A stretch of DNA of 64,000 bases, taken from positions 3,801,501 through 3,865,500 of the forward strand of contig CM026571.1 in assembly GCA_015143295.1 (NCBI GenBank), read 5' to 3'. Under the pieces are notes generated by a model. The model searched no databases and was not told the origin of the DNA. It worked only from the letters and a program-made list of their open reading frames with translations. A program made the translations under genes and the position numbers. Within the stretch, counting starts at the first letter, position 1; each line of letters begins with the position of its first letter. The stretch is from Tetracentron sinense. Its lineage: Eukaryota > Streptophyta > Magnoliopsida > Trochodendrales > Trochodendraceae. Below are positions 1 through 11,655 of the stretch, piece after piece.

Positions 1-827
1 AAGGAGTTAGTAATTTGACCAACCGAAAGAAGTTGCGCAGGGAATGAAGGGACAAAAAGTGCATTCGAACTAGGAAAACCAGAAAAAAAAAATTTAATTT
101 TTCAACATCCTAAAACAGGAACTGTAGTTCCATTAGCAACAGTGATAGCATGTTTGTCAGAACTATGAGTGAAATCATGCAAATACTTAGAATCATTGGC
201 CATATGGTCAGTGGCTCCAGAATCAATAATCCAAGTGTTGACATTAGAAGAAGTAAAGTAGGCTTGAAGATTACCTGACACATGAGTATAGGAAGAAGGA
301 TCAGGTTCTGAAGTAGCAAACTTACTGAGTTGTTGAAGAAAATGACTTAAGTGATTTATTGATATCGATGTGTCGGCTACAGCTACATGCTCCCTTTTAT
401 CACTTTTATTAGAGATAGGCCTGAGATGAGGATGAAGTTCCCAACAACGATCCTTGGTGTGCCCATTTTTTCTACAATGATCACATCGATAGGTCTCTCG
501 CCTGCCCCTATTTCGATAATTTTTTTCTTTTCCACTATCAAAAGGTCTTTTCTTATCATCTTTCTCAACCAGAAGAGCACTAGATTAAGTTTTCTCAGAT
601 GACAATTTCAAATCACTATTCATAGCCTTTTTTTGAGTTTCTTCTCATTAAATAGTAGAACAAACACTAGACAGAGAAGGGAGAATAGGGTTCATGAGAA
701 TACTACTCCTGAGATATTCATATTCCGGCTTCAGGCTATTAAGTAGAGAAAAAATCTTATCTTCTTTAGCTCTTTTCAAAATAATCTTTGCATCAGTACT
801 GAGTGGACAATACATGTCGAGTTCATC

Positions 828-1235
828 CTACATTTTTTTAAGACTACCAAGATGTTCAATGAATGTCTTATCACCTTGATCTGCCACCGCAATCTCCTGT
901 TTCAGTTCAAAAATATGAGCAGTGTTATTCTGATTACCATATAGATCTTCAACTGAATCCCATAATTCCTTTGCTGATTCGGAAAAGGTAAGGATTTCAG
1001 TAACATGTGATTCCATTGAATTGAGAAGCCAAGATCTAACGAGTTGATCATTAGAGATCCACTCTTCAAATTTTGAATCAGTAGTTGTAGGGCAAGCAAT
1101 CTTGTCATTGATAAAACCCAATTTTCTCTTGCTACCAAGAGAGAAGGTTACAGCCCGAGACCAAGAAATATAGTTAATACCATTCAAAATAACTGTCGAT
1201 AATTTCCAGCTAGGATTACCATCAGCATCCGCCAT
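828..1235 (-). pseudogene. Copia H gag N-terminal part
   Basis: Gag capsid-type protein of copia element H. It starts MADADGNPSWKL and contains the typical copia gag pattern of an N-terminal 'LNGINYISWSRAV' block followed by a helical UBN2-like region (ELWDSVEDLYG). This family forms the virus-like particle in the cytoplasm. A leader of about 445 bp separates it from the primer-binding site. Part of a broken element. Confidence 0.8.
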
Positions 1236-1692
1236 TAAAAAACCGCAGATGGACAGCAGAGAACACCACAACAAAGAGTGGAATTATCACAACCGACTGA
1301 TCAAGAAACGGATAAAATCCCTCAAACCGTAGATGGACCAAGAAAACCACTAAGATGGGTGTAATAAGGAGGAAACCCTTCAAAGTGGGTTTGAAAAAAA
1401 TCTTCTCTGGACGTTGGGAATCAAAACACGTTTGAGAATTTTTTTGTCTTGTTTTGTTTGGCTTCTTGACAGAAGACAACAACAACAAAAAAACAAAAAA
1501 CACAAGTACTTGGCTTTTTAACAATCAGCCCCAAATCACAATATGATTTGATCACCACGCACGCCCTATTCGTTTGTTCTGCAACGGGCTCAATCCAACA
1601 TCAACGTGTATTTTGAAGAGGAGGCAGCACCTTGCCTTCTAACAGCGTCGTCCTCAATAGTCAAAAAAAACAATTAACCCGCTCTAATACCA

Positions 1693-2044
1693 TAAAGAAT
1701 CAGTAAAAAGAGTACACAAAGATTTACGTGCTTTGGCATAGTAGCCTACATGCATGGGAGAAGAGAGGAGAGATTTCATTATGACTCAGATGGAGATCAC
1801 ACGAAAGAATAAAATTAGTTACATATGAAAAATAGAGAGATCGATCTATTCATTATGACTCGATGATGGAGATCACCCGAAAGAATAAAATTAGTTACAT
1901 ATGAAAAATAGAGAGAGCCATGATTAAGAAGGCAGAGCCCTATATCAAGTAACTACTAAAATAGAGAGTCGTGTATAAGGGAATTTCTAATCGTGGTGAA
2001 CAAGGTACACAATAGAAACAAATCTCCCTCTCTTTTCGCCAACA
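1693..2044 (-). repeat. 5' LTR remnant of Copia H with internal tandem duplication
   Basis: Sequence just outside the primer-binding site of element H, ending in CCAACA at 2044, so it is the likely 5' LTR. It contains two tandem copies of a segment of about 70 bp (1782-1848 and 1852-1918), both carrying ATTAGTTACATATGAAAAAT. The outer boundary is inferred from where homology to the LRK10L exon begins (about 2054). Confidence 0.55.
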
Positions 2045-2053
2045 AATACTAAT

Positions 2054-2911
2054 AAGTATCTGGAAGTTACTCCTTGCATCAATGGTTCCACCACCACCTC
2101 CTCAGTGCAAAAGCATCTTATGCTATTGTGGGGAAAATTGGCTCAGATGTCCACGAATTGTGCAGGATCAGCTTGATGGTTCCCAGTCAATTGGAGGAAA
2201 TCGGGAATTATTCTTTTTCTGTCATTCACAATGAGCTTGCTTGGGGGTTTGAGCTTTCATGGTCTGGCAAGGACTACAAAGATTTCAAAGTAATTCGCCA
2301 CTATTATTTCTTTGATTCTGACAATAGCATCCGGTGCCGCACCTACACCGTCTGCCTCGGCCGATCCTTCATTGTGCGTAAGAGTTCCAGAAAGATCTCA
2401 TCTTAAATATATTATAGGATAAAGTTTCTGAGACCCCCTTAGAGCCGAGACCACCGAGACCATGCTTTAAGAGCATGGGATTTCAGGTGGGGCCTACCAT
2501 GTGAAATGAGGCCCACATGATATCCCATGGTCTTAGAGCATGGTCTCAGTGGTCTCGGCCCTAATTGAGTCTCAGCAGCAAAGTCCAAGAATATAACAAC
2601 TGTTTCAGGTCGCAATATTAATTTCCTTCAACATTCTGATACTATTCTTTGCTTGGAAAATCTAGGCGACTCCCTAGTGCTTCGTATAATCTATAATTTC
2701 ATATATTGGAAGGACTCCCACACCCTCTTGTCCTGTTTGGTTTCTTGTTTTTAACCTCTTTTCAAGTGTTTCATCCTCCTTGATTTTGTTTTTCCAACAG
2801 CTGTTTCACTAAGTGCAGTACTTATCCTGCTAGCAAGAAATTCATGCGGGACTCTGTTGCTTCGGTTTTTTGATCTATAAATTACGAAGAAGGCATTTGT
2901 CAAGGTATGAA
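2054..2911 (+). pseudogene. LRK10L receptor-kinase fossil (end of exon 1, intron, start of TM exon)
   Basis: Duplicate of the middle of the intact kinase gene. 2054-2377 aligns with the end of exon 1 (shared [21 protein letters not shown]-like stretch), with small indels that move the reading frame near the exon end. 2378-2800 matches intron 1, with donor GTAAG and acceptor CCAACAG, and carries a MITE. 2801-2911 matches the transmembrane exon ([15 protein letters not shown]) but soon meets a stop. Homology ends at GTATGA near 2911, where glutamine synthetase 3' UTR-like sequence begins. The signal peptide, first half of the ectodomain and the whole kinase domain are missing. The copia element at 1-2044 occupies the place of the upstream exon. 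Not functional. Confidence 0.88.
2428..2575. mobile_element. Foldback MITE (148 bp) in the fossil LRK10L intron
   Basis: Terminal inverted repeats of about 50 bp: CTGAGACCCC...GGGAT on the left is mirrored by ATCCCATGG...GTCTCAG on the right. The intact gene's intron lacks this block, which gives a paralogous empty site (intron at 24600-24640). A short shared AAAGT lies at or near both ends, but the exact target duplication is unclear, so the superfamily is not assigned. Confidence 0.8.
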
Positions 2912-3388
2912 CACAACAGAGGCAAAATGTAAAGCAGGATTCAATCCGAGCACCTGCCTACCTCAAAACTAAAGGGGCCAACAAGACCACAAAACTAATA
3001 TAGCAGGACAGGCAATTCCAATGGCAATATATGGAATGACCCTACTGAATAACATGTTTTATCGACATTGCCAATATAGAAAATAGAAACGAGATGATCC
3101 AACAAAACATAACTAGGTGGTGACCATGGTTGTTCTCATGGTTTGCACATGAGGATGGTCTCCGCAATCATGGAAGTGACCACGTAAGGATCCATATTTG
3201 AAGCAGGCCTCCTGTACTCGATATAAACTTTACCAGCTTTCTCCGTGTCTCGGCTAACTCGAATAGAGCCTCCACGGTTTGCAACAACTCCATGTTCCAC
3301 ATATGAAGGATATAAGCACATATCTCAAAAATTAGAACTCCTAATCGAATTCTGACTCCAATCTGAATAAGTCATTACCCACACACGA
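2912..3388 (-). pseudogene. Glutamine synthetase fossil, C-terminal exon and 3' UTR
   Basis: The minus strand encodes the end of a plant cytosolic-type glutamine synthetase (ATP-dependent glutamate + ammonia to glutamine). Visible are [19 protein letters not shown] and the hallmark tail [19 protein letters not shown], ending at a stop at 3136-3138. Normal plant enzymes have one V in GVANRG, so there is a codon duplication. Other substitutions lie in conserved places (KVYIEY for KGYFED). About 225 bp past the stop (3135 down to 2912) looks like 3' UTR, and 3322-3388 looks like intron. The preceding exon lies at 11499-11655, beyond copia element A. About 280 N-terminal residues are absent. Not functional. 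Confidence 0.9.
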
Positions 3389-5094
3389 TGTTGATTTTGA
3401 TTTAAAATTGGTTTTAAATTAATAAAAACCAGATCATTAGGATCCAGGGTTTTGATTTTAATCATGGTCTAAAACTCCCATTAATTTAATCTTTGTTTAT
3501 GTTAGGTGTCTAATCTCTTGAAAGAGAGAAAACACACTTTTAGTGCATTTCCCCTAGTTCTTTAGTCCCACATCAGAAAAGAAGAGAAAATCTAAAAAGT
3601 TTAATTATCCCTTTGCTTGCTTAGTTGTCAACAACCAAGCATGAGGTGTAGACTTTGACCCACTAATTCCTTTAGATGATAACTAGGGTGCGAGAGTTGC
3701 GCTCACGAGCACACACGCACGGGCACGGGCATAGGGTATTGGGCGCTATGAGGCACACGTGCGCATCGTCGTTAGTCGCTTGGGTCGCTATTTATTTTGA
3801 GATATCAGGACCATTGATCTAATCTCAACTGTTGATCAAGGTTGACCCTGATCGGATGATCATCGTGGTTGATCAGAACTGTCTGATTAAGTCTCAAGCT
3901 CAGATTGAATCTGGGCCATCGAAGTCAGTGGGTGCAGGCCCGTGCGTGCTGGCCCATGATAGGCTGCTCTGACCAAGGCCTGACCTTGTGTGCCATGTGG
4001 CCTGTCTGGTGTAGGAGGGCCTAGCCAGGTGGCTGAGCCCATGCACATGCAAGGGGACCTGGGTCCTCTATAAATAGAGGACCTTGGGGAGGGTTTGCGA
4101 GTTGTTGGAACTCAGACCACAACCTGATCCGTGGAGTATAGCTTGATCCGTGGACCCAGACCACAGAGCCAAGAGACTAAAGTCTAATCCGTAGACCCAA
4201 ACTAGAGTAGGTGAACCCTAGTCCAGTCTAATCCAAGCTAGCCATGGTCCATCAAGACAACTCCGTACCAAGGACCTCTTAGGAGGACCCTAACCTAGAG
4301 CTCTCCATTAATGGTGGTCCTTGAGCTCAATGGAGAAGATGGTGACCTTGAACCATTATCCAGAGGCCTAGAACCTATATTCCAGAACCCAGACCCAGTA
4401 GGCTGTCCGGATCAATCCAGATCCACGGATACCAAGAAATTGACAGTTTGTCCAGCTCCTCATGAGGTTCCAGAATGCCTCCGGGCTTCTCAACCGTCCA
4501 TACTGTTTGGTTGCCCGATCTGGGATTCCAAATCGAGTAGAACAGTGGATCAGTCTGTCATGGACTGATGCATGCTTGTGACCATCCGATTTCGGATGAT
4601 CCTACCATTTCCTCATGATGGATCCTATATGGACCATTGTACCCAAACAGGGGTATCTTGTGGAATGGATTAAATCTGGACAAGCCTGATCTTGTACCCA
4701 AACAGAACCTGAAACTGATAATATCAGATTAACTAAAGTCTTATGACCAAACAGACTCGAATTAAGTTAAAAATAGATTAACTTAAAATCTATAACCAAA
4801 CGGGACTTAAGACAAATTGATTCTAGCCAAACCAGAATCAGATTCTGTGCAGAATCGATTCTGGACAAAACCAAAATCTGTAACCAAACAGAATAGGTGC
4901 AGACCTATTCTGGAATAGGTCAAACCAGGATTAGACCAAACTAGAGTGGACCTAACCCGGTAACCAAACAGACCCTTAAACCCTGAGAAGTAAAATGGTA
5001 ATTTTGAAAATTATCTAATTAATTAAATTATCTCTTAATGTAAAACCAATGGGACTTTAGGACACTTGGATAATTAGGCAAACCCTAATTAAAA

Positions 5095-5143
<49 letters not shown>

Positions 5144-5436
5144 ATTTTAAAGGGCATCTTAAAGGAAGATCAGTACCCCATCTTTTACCGAGTAGTGCAA
5201 ACTCGTTGGGAAGACTAGAAAGAATCTGAGCTGAGTTGTATCTCGAAGATAGAGCTGTCATATCTCTTGCACATAGGAGGCTTCGACTATCTTCAAGAAA
5301 GACTCACTTGTAGCACCTCTCAGCGAAGCGATTCCCAATCATAATCAAATAATAATTGTTTATTTAACTGTAGTTTTATCAGTTTGTATTTGCTAAGTGG
5401 CTATGTGTGCAGGGATTTAGCCCAATTACACCAACA
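3389..5436 (+). repeat. 5' LTR of Copia A
   Basis: TG...CA bounded copy, homologous to 9351-11498, to both LTRs of element B and to the block at 38519-39959. It has a TATAAATAGAGG promoter-like motif near 4070 and a (TA)n run at 5096-5140. The AACAGA / CAAACAGAAC-type short motifs recur through the second half. Confidence 0.92.
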
Positions 5437-5462
5437 ATTTGAAGAAATTGTCTATCTCCATG

Positions 5463-8400
5463 GCTGCTTTGCAAATGCGTAGACTGAACCAAGCGGAGCC
5501 AATACCCCGATTCGATGGAAAGAACTTCTACCGCTAGGAACAGAGGATGAAGTTTTTCTTAAAGCAATTAAAGGTTGATTATGTCCTTAGGAAGGAGTGT
5601 CCAAAATTTCCAGAAAGTCCCAATGTATCTGAATTGGATGAAGAGTACGTAACCTGTAAAGTACAAAAGTGGATTGATGATGATGACACAGCCCGGAATC
5701 ACATCCTCAACTCACTGTCGGATCAGTTGTATGAACAACACTCAAAGAAGACCAAGCAAGCCAGAGACTTGTGAGAGGTATTGAGGCTAGTCTACCTAGT
5801 AGAGGAATCTAGAACAAAGAAATTTCATGTTGTAAACTGCTTGGAATTTAAGATGGTTGATAGAAAGACCATCATAGAGCAAATTCAAGAGTTGTAGAAG
5901 ATAGCAGACGCAGTCACCTCGGCTGGAATGGTTCTGGATGAAACCTTTCATGTCAACGCTATTATTGCCAAGCTTCCTTCATCCTGGAAGGAATATCGCT
6001 CGAAATTGATGCACAAGAAGGAAGACTGGAATCTTGAAACTCTGCTGCACCGTGTCAGGGTAGAAGAAGAAAGTAGAAAGTGTGACAAGAAGGAGGAACC
6101 GACTGCTAAGGCTCATATGATTGATTCAAATCAATCAAAGAAGTTTTAACCGAGGAAGAAAGAATTCAAGAGAACAGTGAAGTTTGGACAGAAGAAGGGT
6201 CCGCAACAAAAACGTTACAACAACAGCAGCAGTAACAACAACAATAGTAATTTCAAGAAAGATGTGGAGTGTTATTCTTGCGGTAAAATGGGGCACTATG
6301 CCAAGAATTGCAAGGTTAACAAAAGTGGAAATTTTCAGAAGAAGAGAAAGTTTTGAAGAAGGAAGAGAAGAAAAATAATGTCAACATGATCACAATCGTG
6401 ACTGAAGCCAACATGATTGGCGAGGAGACTGAGTGGTGGATTGATACAGGAGCCACCCGTCACGTCTGCAGTGACAAGAAGGTGTTCAATTCCTACGAAT
6501 TAGTGGGGGAAGGAATGAATATGTTTATGGGTAACTCTTCGTCTTAAAGGGTCGTAGGAAGGGGAGTAGTAAAGCTGAAGTTCACCTCTGAAAATGTCGT
6601 TGAACTAAAGGACGTTCTGCACGTTCCTAATATCCGAAAGAACCTTGTGTCGGCAGCTCTACTCGACAAGCTCAGATACAAGATGGTTTTCGAGTCTGAC
6701 AAGGTTGTTTTCACCAAGAATGGAATATTTGTAGGGAAAGGGTATCTGGTGTCTGAAATGTTCAAGCTAAACACAATGAATGAAACTCTAGTTATTTTTG
6801 CTTATATCACTGAGTCCTTTGATTTATGACATGGTAGACTAGGTCATATTAATTTTAAGAAAATAAAATCTATGACCAATCAAAGACTGATAGCTAACAC
6901 ATCCAATGATAAGCATGAAAAATGTATTGCCTGCAATAAGTGTAAGATTCTGAGACCTCCATTCAAGGGTGTAGAGAAAGAATCGAAGCTACTCGAGCTT
7001 ATTCACAGTGACATCTGTGAAATGACTGACGTACAGTCAAGAGGAGAGAAAAGATATTTCATCACCTTCATCGATGATGCCTCTCGCTACGCGCATGTTT
7101 TTCTCATCCAAACTAAAGACGAAGCATTTGAGAAATTCAAGGTGTTCAAGTCAGAAGTTGAGAATTTCCAGAAAGCCAGAATCAAGATACTCAGAACTAA
7201 AAGAGGAGGAGAACATCTTAATTCGGAGTTCGTTAAGTTTTGTGAAGATAACGGGATCCGTCATGAGACAACTGCACCGTACACACCATAACAAAATAGC
7301 ATTCCAGAAAGGAAGAATAGAACTCTGACAGAAATGGTTAATACCATGCTAAATAGCTCCGATGCTCCACCAAGTCTTTTGGGTAAAGCACTTCTATCAG
7401 TCTGTCACATTCTCAACAGAGTTCCTCAACAGAAAGCAGAATCAATTCCATACGAATTATAGAAAGGAAAAAAAACTCAATCTGCAGTACATTAGGGTTT
7501 GGGGTTTTATACCCAAGTAAGATTGCCTAACTTGAATAACCCTAAGGTAGGAACCAGAGGTACTGGCTGCGTCTTCATTGGCTACTCAATGACAAGCAAA
7601 GTGTACAAGTTTCTAAATCTGAAAACTCTTGCACCACATTCGGTTGTGAAAGCTATTGGTGCTGAGTTCTTTAAAATGTATTCTCATACAAGAGAAGTCA
7701 AGAAGTAGTGGGGGCCAACTAGAATCAAGTTCCAAGCGAAAAGAACCTGAAGAATCAGTTCCTTCTGAACCAAGAAGAAGTACTCAACCAATAATTCTAA
7801 AGAATTTTGACCCTGAGTATATTTGTCTGATCGAGAAGGATCTAACAAGCTTCACTGAAGCAATGACATCTAAAGACATAGATCTTTGGAAAGAAGCAAT
7901 GGATGATGAGATGCACTCTATTAACTCCAATAACACTTGGATCCTGGTGGACCTACCTCTAGGAAACAAGACAGTAGGGTACAAATGGACCTTCAAGAAG
8001 AAATTGAAACAAGATTGATCCATAAAAAAGTTCAAGGCTAGACTGGTTGCGAAGGGCTTCAGACAACGAATGGGTTTTGAAAATTCTGACACCTCTGCCC
8101 CTGTGGCTAGGTTGACCACCATTAGGATGTTGATTGCGTTGACTTCAATCAAGGATCTGATTATTCATCAGATAGACGTCAAAACTAAATTCCTGAATGG
8201 TGATCTTGGAGAAGAAATATACATGGATCAGCCTAAAGGATATGTTCTGCCAAAGAGTGAGAAGAAAGTCTGCAAACTTCTGAAGTCATTGTATGGATTG
8301 AAGTAAGCTCCAAAACAATGGCATGACAAACTTCTGAAGTCACTACATGGATCTTCTCGATGGGAGGAGGAGTCATCTCCTGCAAGTCCAAGAAGAAAAC

Positions 8401-8770
8401 TTGCATAACTCATTCCACCATAGAATCAGAGTTCATTGCACTTTTGTCAGCTGGAGAAGAAGCTGAATGGCTCAAGAGTATTCTAGTTGATGTGCCAATC
8501 TGGGAGACACCGATGCCAGAAGTCACAATCTATTGTGATAACCAAGCGGCTATGCTCAAAGCATACAGTGAGAACTATAATGGCAAGTCCAAACAGATCC
8601 GCCTGAAGCACAATCATGTTAGGGGTCTGATTACTGATGGCAAAATTGCAATCCAGTATGTGAAGTCCAAAGAGAATTTGGCTAACCCCTTGTCTAAGGT
8701 CCTTGGCACGGACCTTATGATGAAGACATTAAGAGGAATGGGACTGAAACCAGTTGAGCAGTTGAACTAG
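5463..8770 (+). pseudogene. Copia A gag-pol remnants
   Basis: Order of parts: gag from about 5463 (MAALQMRRLNQ) with zinc knuckle CYSCGKMGHYAKNC near 6270; protease with WWIDTGATRHVCSDK near 6430; GAG-pre-integrase and integrase core (IHSDICEM, FIDDASRYAHVF) about 6830-7420; reverse transcriptase motifs (WILVDLPLGNK, KARLVAKGF-like, YMDQPKGY) about 7880-8310; RNase H (IESEFIAL, YCDNQAAMLKA) about 8360-8770. This is the copia order with integrase before reverse transcriptase. Broken, many breaks. Confidence 0.88.
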
Positions 8771-9350
8771 GTGGAAACCCAACCTGATGAGTCTCTCAAG
8801 TTCAATGGGAATAACGAATCTTGTAAGAAACTACAAATGCACTATAAATGAAATGCCAATTCAATTGTGTCTCTTCCTAAGGATGATGTCAATAGTGCAA
8901 GTCTATAAATAATTCTGTGATGAGGTTGAGAATTTAAATGGATTCTCTTAATGAGTAACTATAGGCCTGTAATAGGCTGGAGTGTTGCAGAAGTACTCTT
9001 GATAGACTCACCTTTCTGAATGTCGGAGGCTCGTCACCTTCTATGAGATTCTGACTAAATCTCTAAAGCTCTCAGTAAGACCGGGGTAAGGCATGGATGT
9101 TCAAGTGCTAAGCTGAATGAGTACACATATCTTCTTAAAGGAATCTGTGTGCGATGAATCTGATTGGTCAATACGAGTTCTGCAGTTCAAGGCATAGTCC
9201 ACTGGGTTCTCTGGCCTTTCTTGATTTATTTGCACTAAGTGTAGGTTCAAGTCGAAAGACACCTACATCTATGCACATGATATTCTTGGATGCCTGAATT
9301 TGTTTTACTTAATTCTTAATTACTTTACTAATTTTAAATCAAGTGGGGAT
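8771..9350 (+). other. Copia A 3' untranslated segment and purine tract
   Basis: About 580 bp between the RNase H end and the 3' LTR, with no open frame of note. The same segment exists in element B (15157-15760, minus strand). It ends in the polypurine tract AAGTGGGGAT, which primes plus-strand synthesis in LTR elements. Confidence 0.7.
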
Positions 9351-11498
9351 TGTTGATTTTGATTTAAAATTGGTTTTAAATTAATAAAAACCGGATCATT
9401 AGGATCCGAGGTTTTGATTTTAATCATGGACTAAAACCCCCATTAATTTAATCTTTGTTTAGGTTGAGTGTTTAATCTCTTAAAAGAGAGAAAACACACT
9501 TTTAGTGCATTTCCCCTAGTTCTTTAGTCTCACATCGGAAAAGAAGAGAAAATCTAAAGAATTTAATTACCCCTTGCTTGCTTAGTTTTCAACCAAGCAT
9601 GAGGTGTAGACTTTGACCCACCAATTCCTTTAGACGATAACTAGGGTGCGCGAGCTGCGTTCGCATTGAGCGCGAGCGCACACGCACATGCATGGGCACG
9701 GGCTCAGGTCCAGGCTCGGGTGCGAGTGCGGTGCAGGCATAGGGCTTTGGGCTTTATGAGGCGCACTTTGCACTTCGCACATACGCATCGTCGTGAGTTG
9801 CTTAGGTCGCTATTTATTTTGAGTAATCAGGACCGTTGATCTCTCAACTGTTGATCAAGGTTGACCCTGATCGGATGATCAGCGTGGTTGATCAGAACCG
9901 TCTGATCAAGTCTCAAGCTCGGATTGAATTCGGGCCGTCGGATCTGGGTGTGTCAGGTCTATCAGATCTAATGAGTGCCTTGGGTCAATGGGTGCAGGCC
10001 CGTGCGTGTTGGCCCATGATTGGCTGCTCTGACCAAAGCCTGACCTTGTGTGCCATGTGGCCTGTCTGGTGCAGGAGGGCCTAGCCAGGTGGCTGAGTCC
10101 ATGCGCATACAAGGGGACCTGGGTCCTTTATAAATAGAGGGCCTAGGGGAGGGTTTGAGAGTTGTTGGAACTCAGACCAAAGCCTGATACGTGGAGAATA
10201 GCTTGATCTGTGGAACCAAACGATGGAGCCAAGATAGTAAAGTCTGATCCGTGGACCTAGACCAGTGAGCCCAGAGAGAAGACCCAGACCAGAGTAGGTG
10301 CACCATAGTCCAGTTAAATCCAAGCTATCCATGATCCATCAGGACGACTCCGTACCAGGGACCTCTTAGGAGGACCCTAACCTGAAGCTCTCCATTAATG
10401 GTGGTCCTTGAGCTCAATGAAGAAGATGGTGACCTTGAACCATTATCTAGAGGCCCAGAACCCATATTCCAGAACCCAGACATAGTAGGCGGTCCGGATC
10501 AATCCAGATCCACGGATACCAATAAATGGACAGTTTGTCCAGCTCCTGATAAGGTTGCAGAGTGCCTCCAGGCTTCTCAACCGTCCATACTATTCAGTTG
10601 CCCGATCTGGGATTCCAGATTGAGTAGAACAGTGGATCAGTCTATCATGGACTGATGCATGCTTGTGACCATCCGATTTCGGGTGATCCTACCATTTTCT
10701 CATGACGGATCCTATATGGACCATTATACCCAAACGGGGGTATCTTGTGGAATGGATTAAATTTAGACAAGCTTGATCTTGTACCCAAACAGAACCTGAA
10801 ACTGATTAAATCAGATTAACTAAAGTCTTGTGACCAAACAGACTCGGATTAAGTTAAAAATGGATTAACTTAAAATCTGTAACCAAACGGGACTTAAGAC
10901 AGAATTGGTTCTGGCCAAACCAAAATCAGATTCTATGCAAAATCGATTCTAGACACAACCAAAATCTGTAACCAAATATAATAGGTGCAGACCTATTCTG
11001 GTATAGGTCAAATTAGGATTAGACCAAACCAGAGTGGACCTAACCCTGTAACCAAACAGACCCTTAAACCCTAAGGGGTAAAATGTTAATCTTAGAAATT
11101 ATCTAATTAATTAGATTATCTCTAACTGTAAAACCGATGGGACTTTAGGACACTTGGATGATTAGGCAAACCCTAATTAAAAGAATATATATATGTATAT
11201 ATTTAATTTTAAAGGGCATCCTAAAGAAAAATCAGTACCCTGTCTTCTACCGAGTAGTGCAAACTCGTTGGGAAGACCGGAGAGAATCCGAGCTGAGTTG
11301 TATCCCGGAGATAGAGCTGTCATATCCCTTGCACATGGGAGGCTTCGACTATCTTCAAGAAAGACTCACTTGTAGCGCCTCTCAGCGAAGCGATTCTCAA
11401 TCATAATCAAATAATAATTTTTTATTTAACTACATTATTATCAATTTGTATTTGCTAAGTGGCTATGTGTGCAGGGGTTTAGCCCAATTACACCAACA
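9351..11498 (+). repeat. 3' LTR of Copia A
   Basis: Second LTR of element A, starting TGTTGATTTT directly after the purine tract and ending ACCAACA. It differs from the 5' LTR by scattered substitutions and indels, including a much shorter TA run near 11185, so the insertion is not recent. Confidence 0.92.
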
Positions 11499-11655
11499 TA
11501 TGAAGGTGTTGATGTCAGTTGTTTCATGTCGTCCAGTGAGATGGTGTTCGTCGCCTTCTCCATAGGTAGCAATGTGTTCCTTGTGCCTCAGGTCAAGCTT
11601 GTCAATGACCTTTTTTATGACCTCATACCCTCCGTCATTTCTCATGGACTTCGTG
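11499..11655 (-). pseudogene. Glutamine synthetase fossil, penultimate exon
   Basis: The minus strand reads [15 protein letters not shown], then [11 protein letters not shown] and [13 protein letters not shown], a conserved active-site stretch of plant glutamine synthetase. It is preceded by a splice acceptor (GTAGTTTCAG, at 11656-11665), so it descends from a genomic copy with introns and not from a processed mRNA. It continues, after removal of copia A, into 3388-2912. Substitutions such as DEHHL for NERRL suggest loss of constraint. Confidence 0.9.

Larger units (their letters stand above)
1..2044 (-). mobile_element. Copia element H, 5' part only (continues past left edge)
   Basis: Ty1/copia retrotransposon on the minus strand, entering from the left edge. 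Reading right to left it shows an LTR remnant, a primer-binding site like initiator-Met tRNA (1681-1692, one base off the usual TGGTATCAGAGC), gag (from 1235 down), a CCHC zinc knuckle (CDHCRKNGHTKDRC, about 455-500) and the start of the protease region with DSGAT (about 180-240). Pol lies outside the window. It is a broken fossil with several breaks. It abuts an LRK10L exon fragment at about 2050, so it probably inserted into that exon. Confidence 0.85.
3389..11498 (+). mobile_element. Copia element A (about 8.1 kb, long LTRs)
   Basis: Complete-looking but old Ty1/copia insertion. LTRs of about 2.05 and 2.15 kb begin TGTTGATTTT and end ACCAACA. Internal gag, protease, integrase, reverse transcriptase and RNase H remnants run left to right. 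A purine tract (AAGTGGGGAT) precedes the 3' LTR. The coding part is broken with many breaks. Flanks are CACGA (3384-3388) and TATGA (11499-11503), a target duplication that has probably decayed by two C-to-T changes. It splits the glutamine synthetase fossil. Confidence 0.92.

Noticed and set aside
4311-4568. Conserved 85-codon frame seen in several copies (also 10398 and 13902)
   Set aside because: It recurs because it lies inside the A/B family LTRs. The copies differ freely and have no recognisable domain, so there is no evidence for an LTR-encoded protein.
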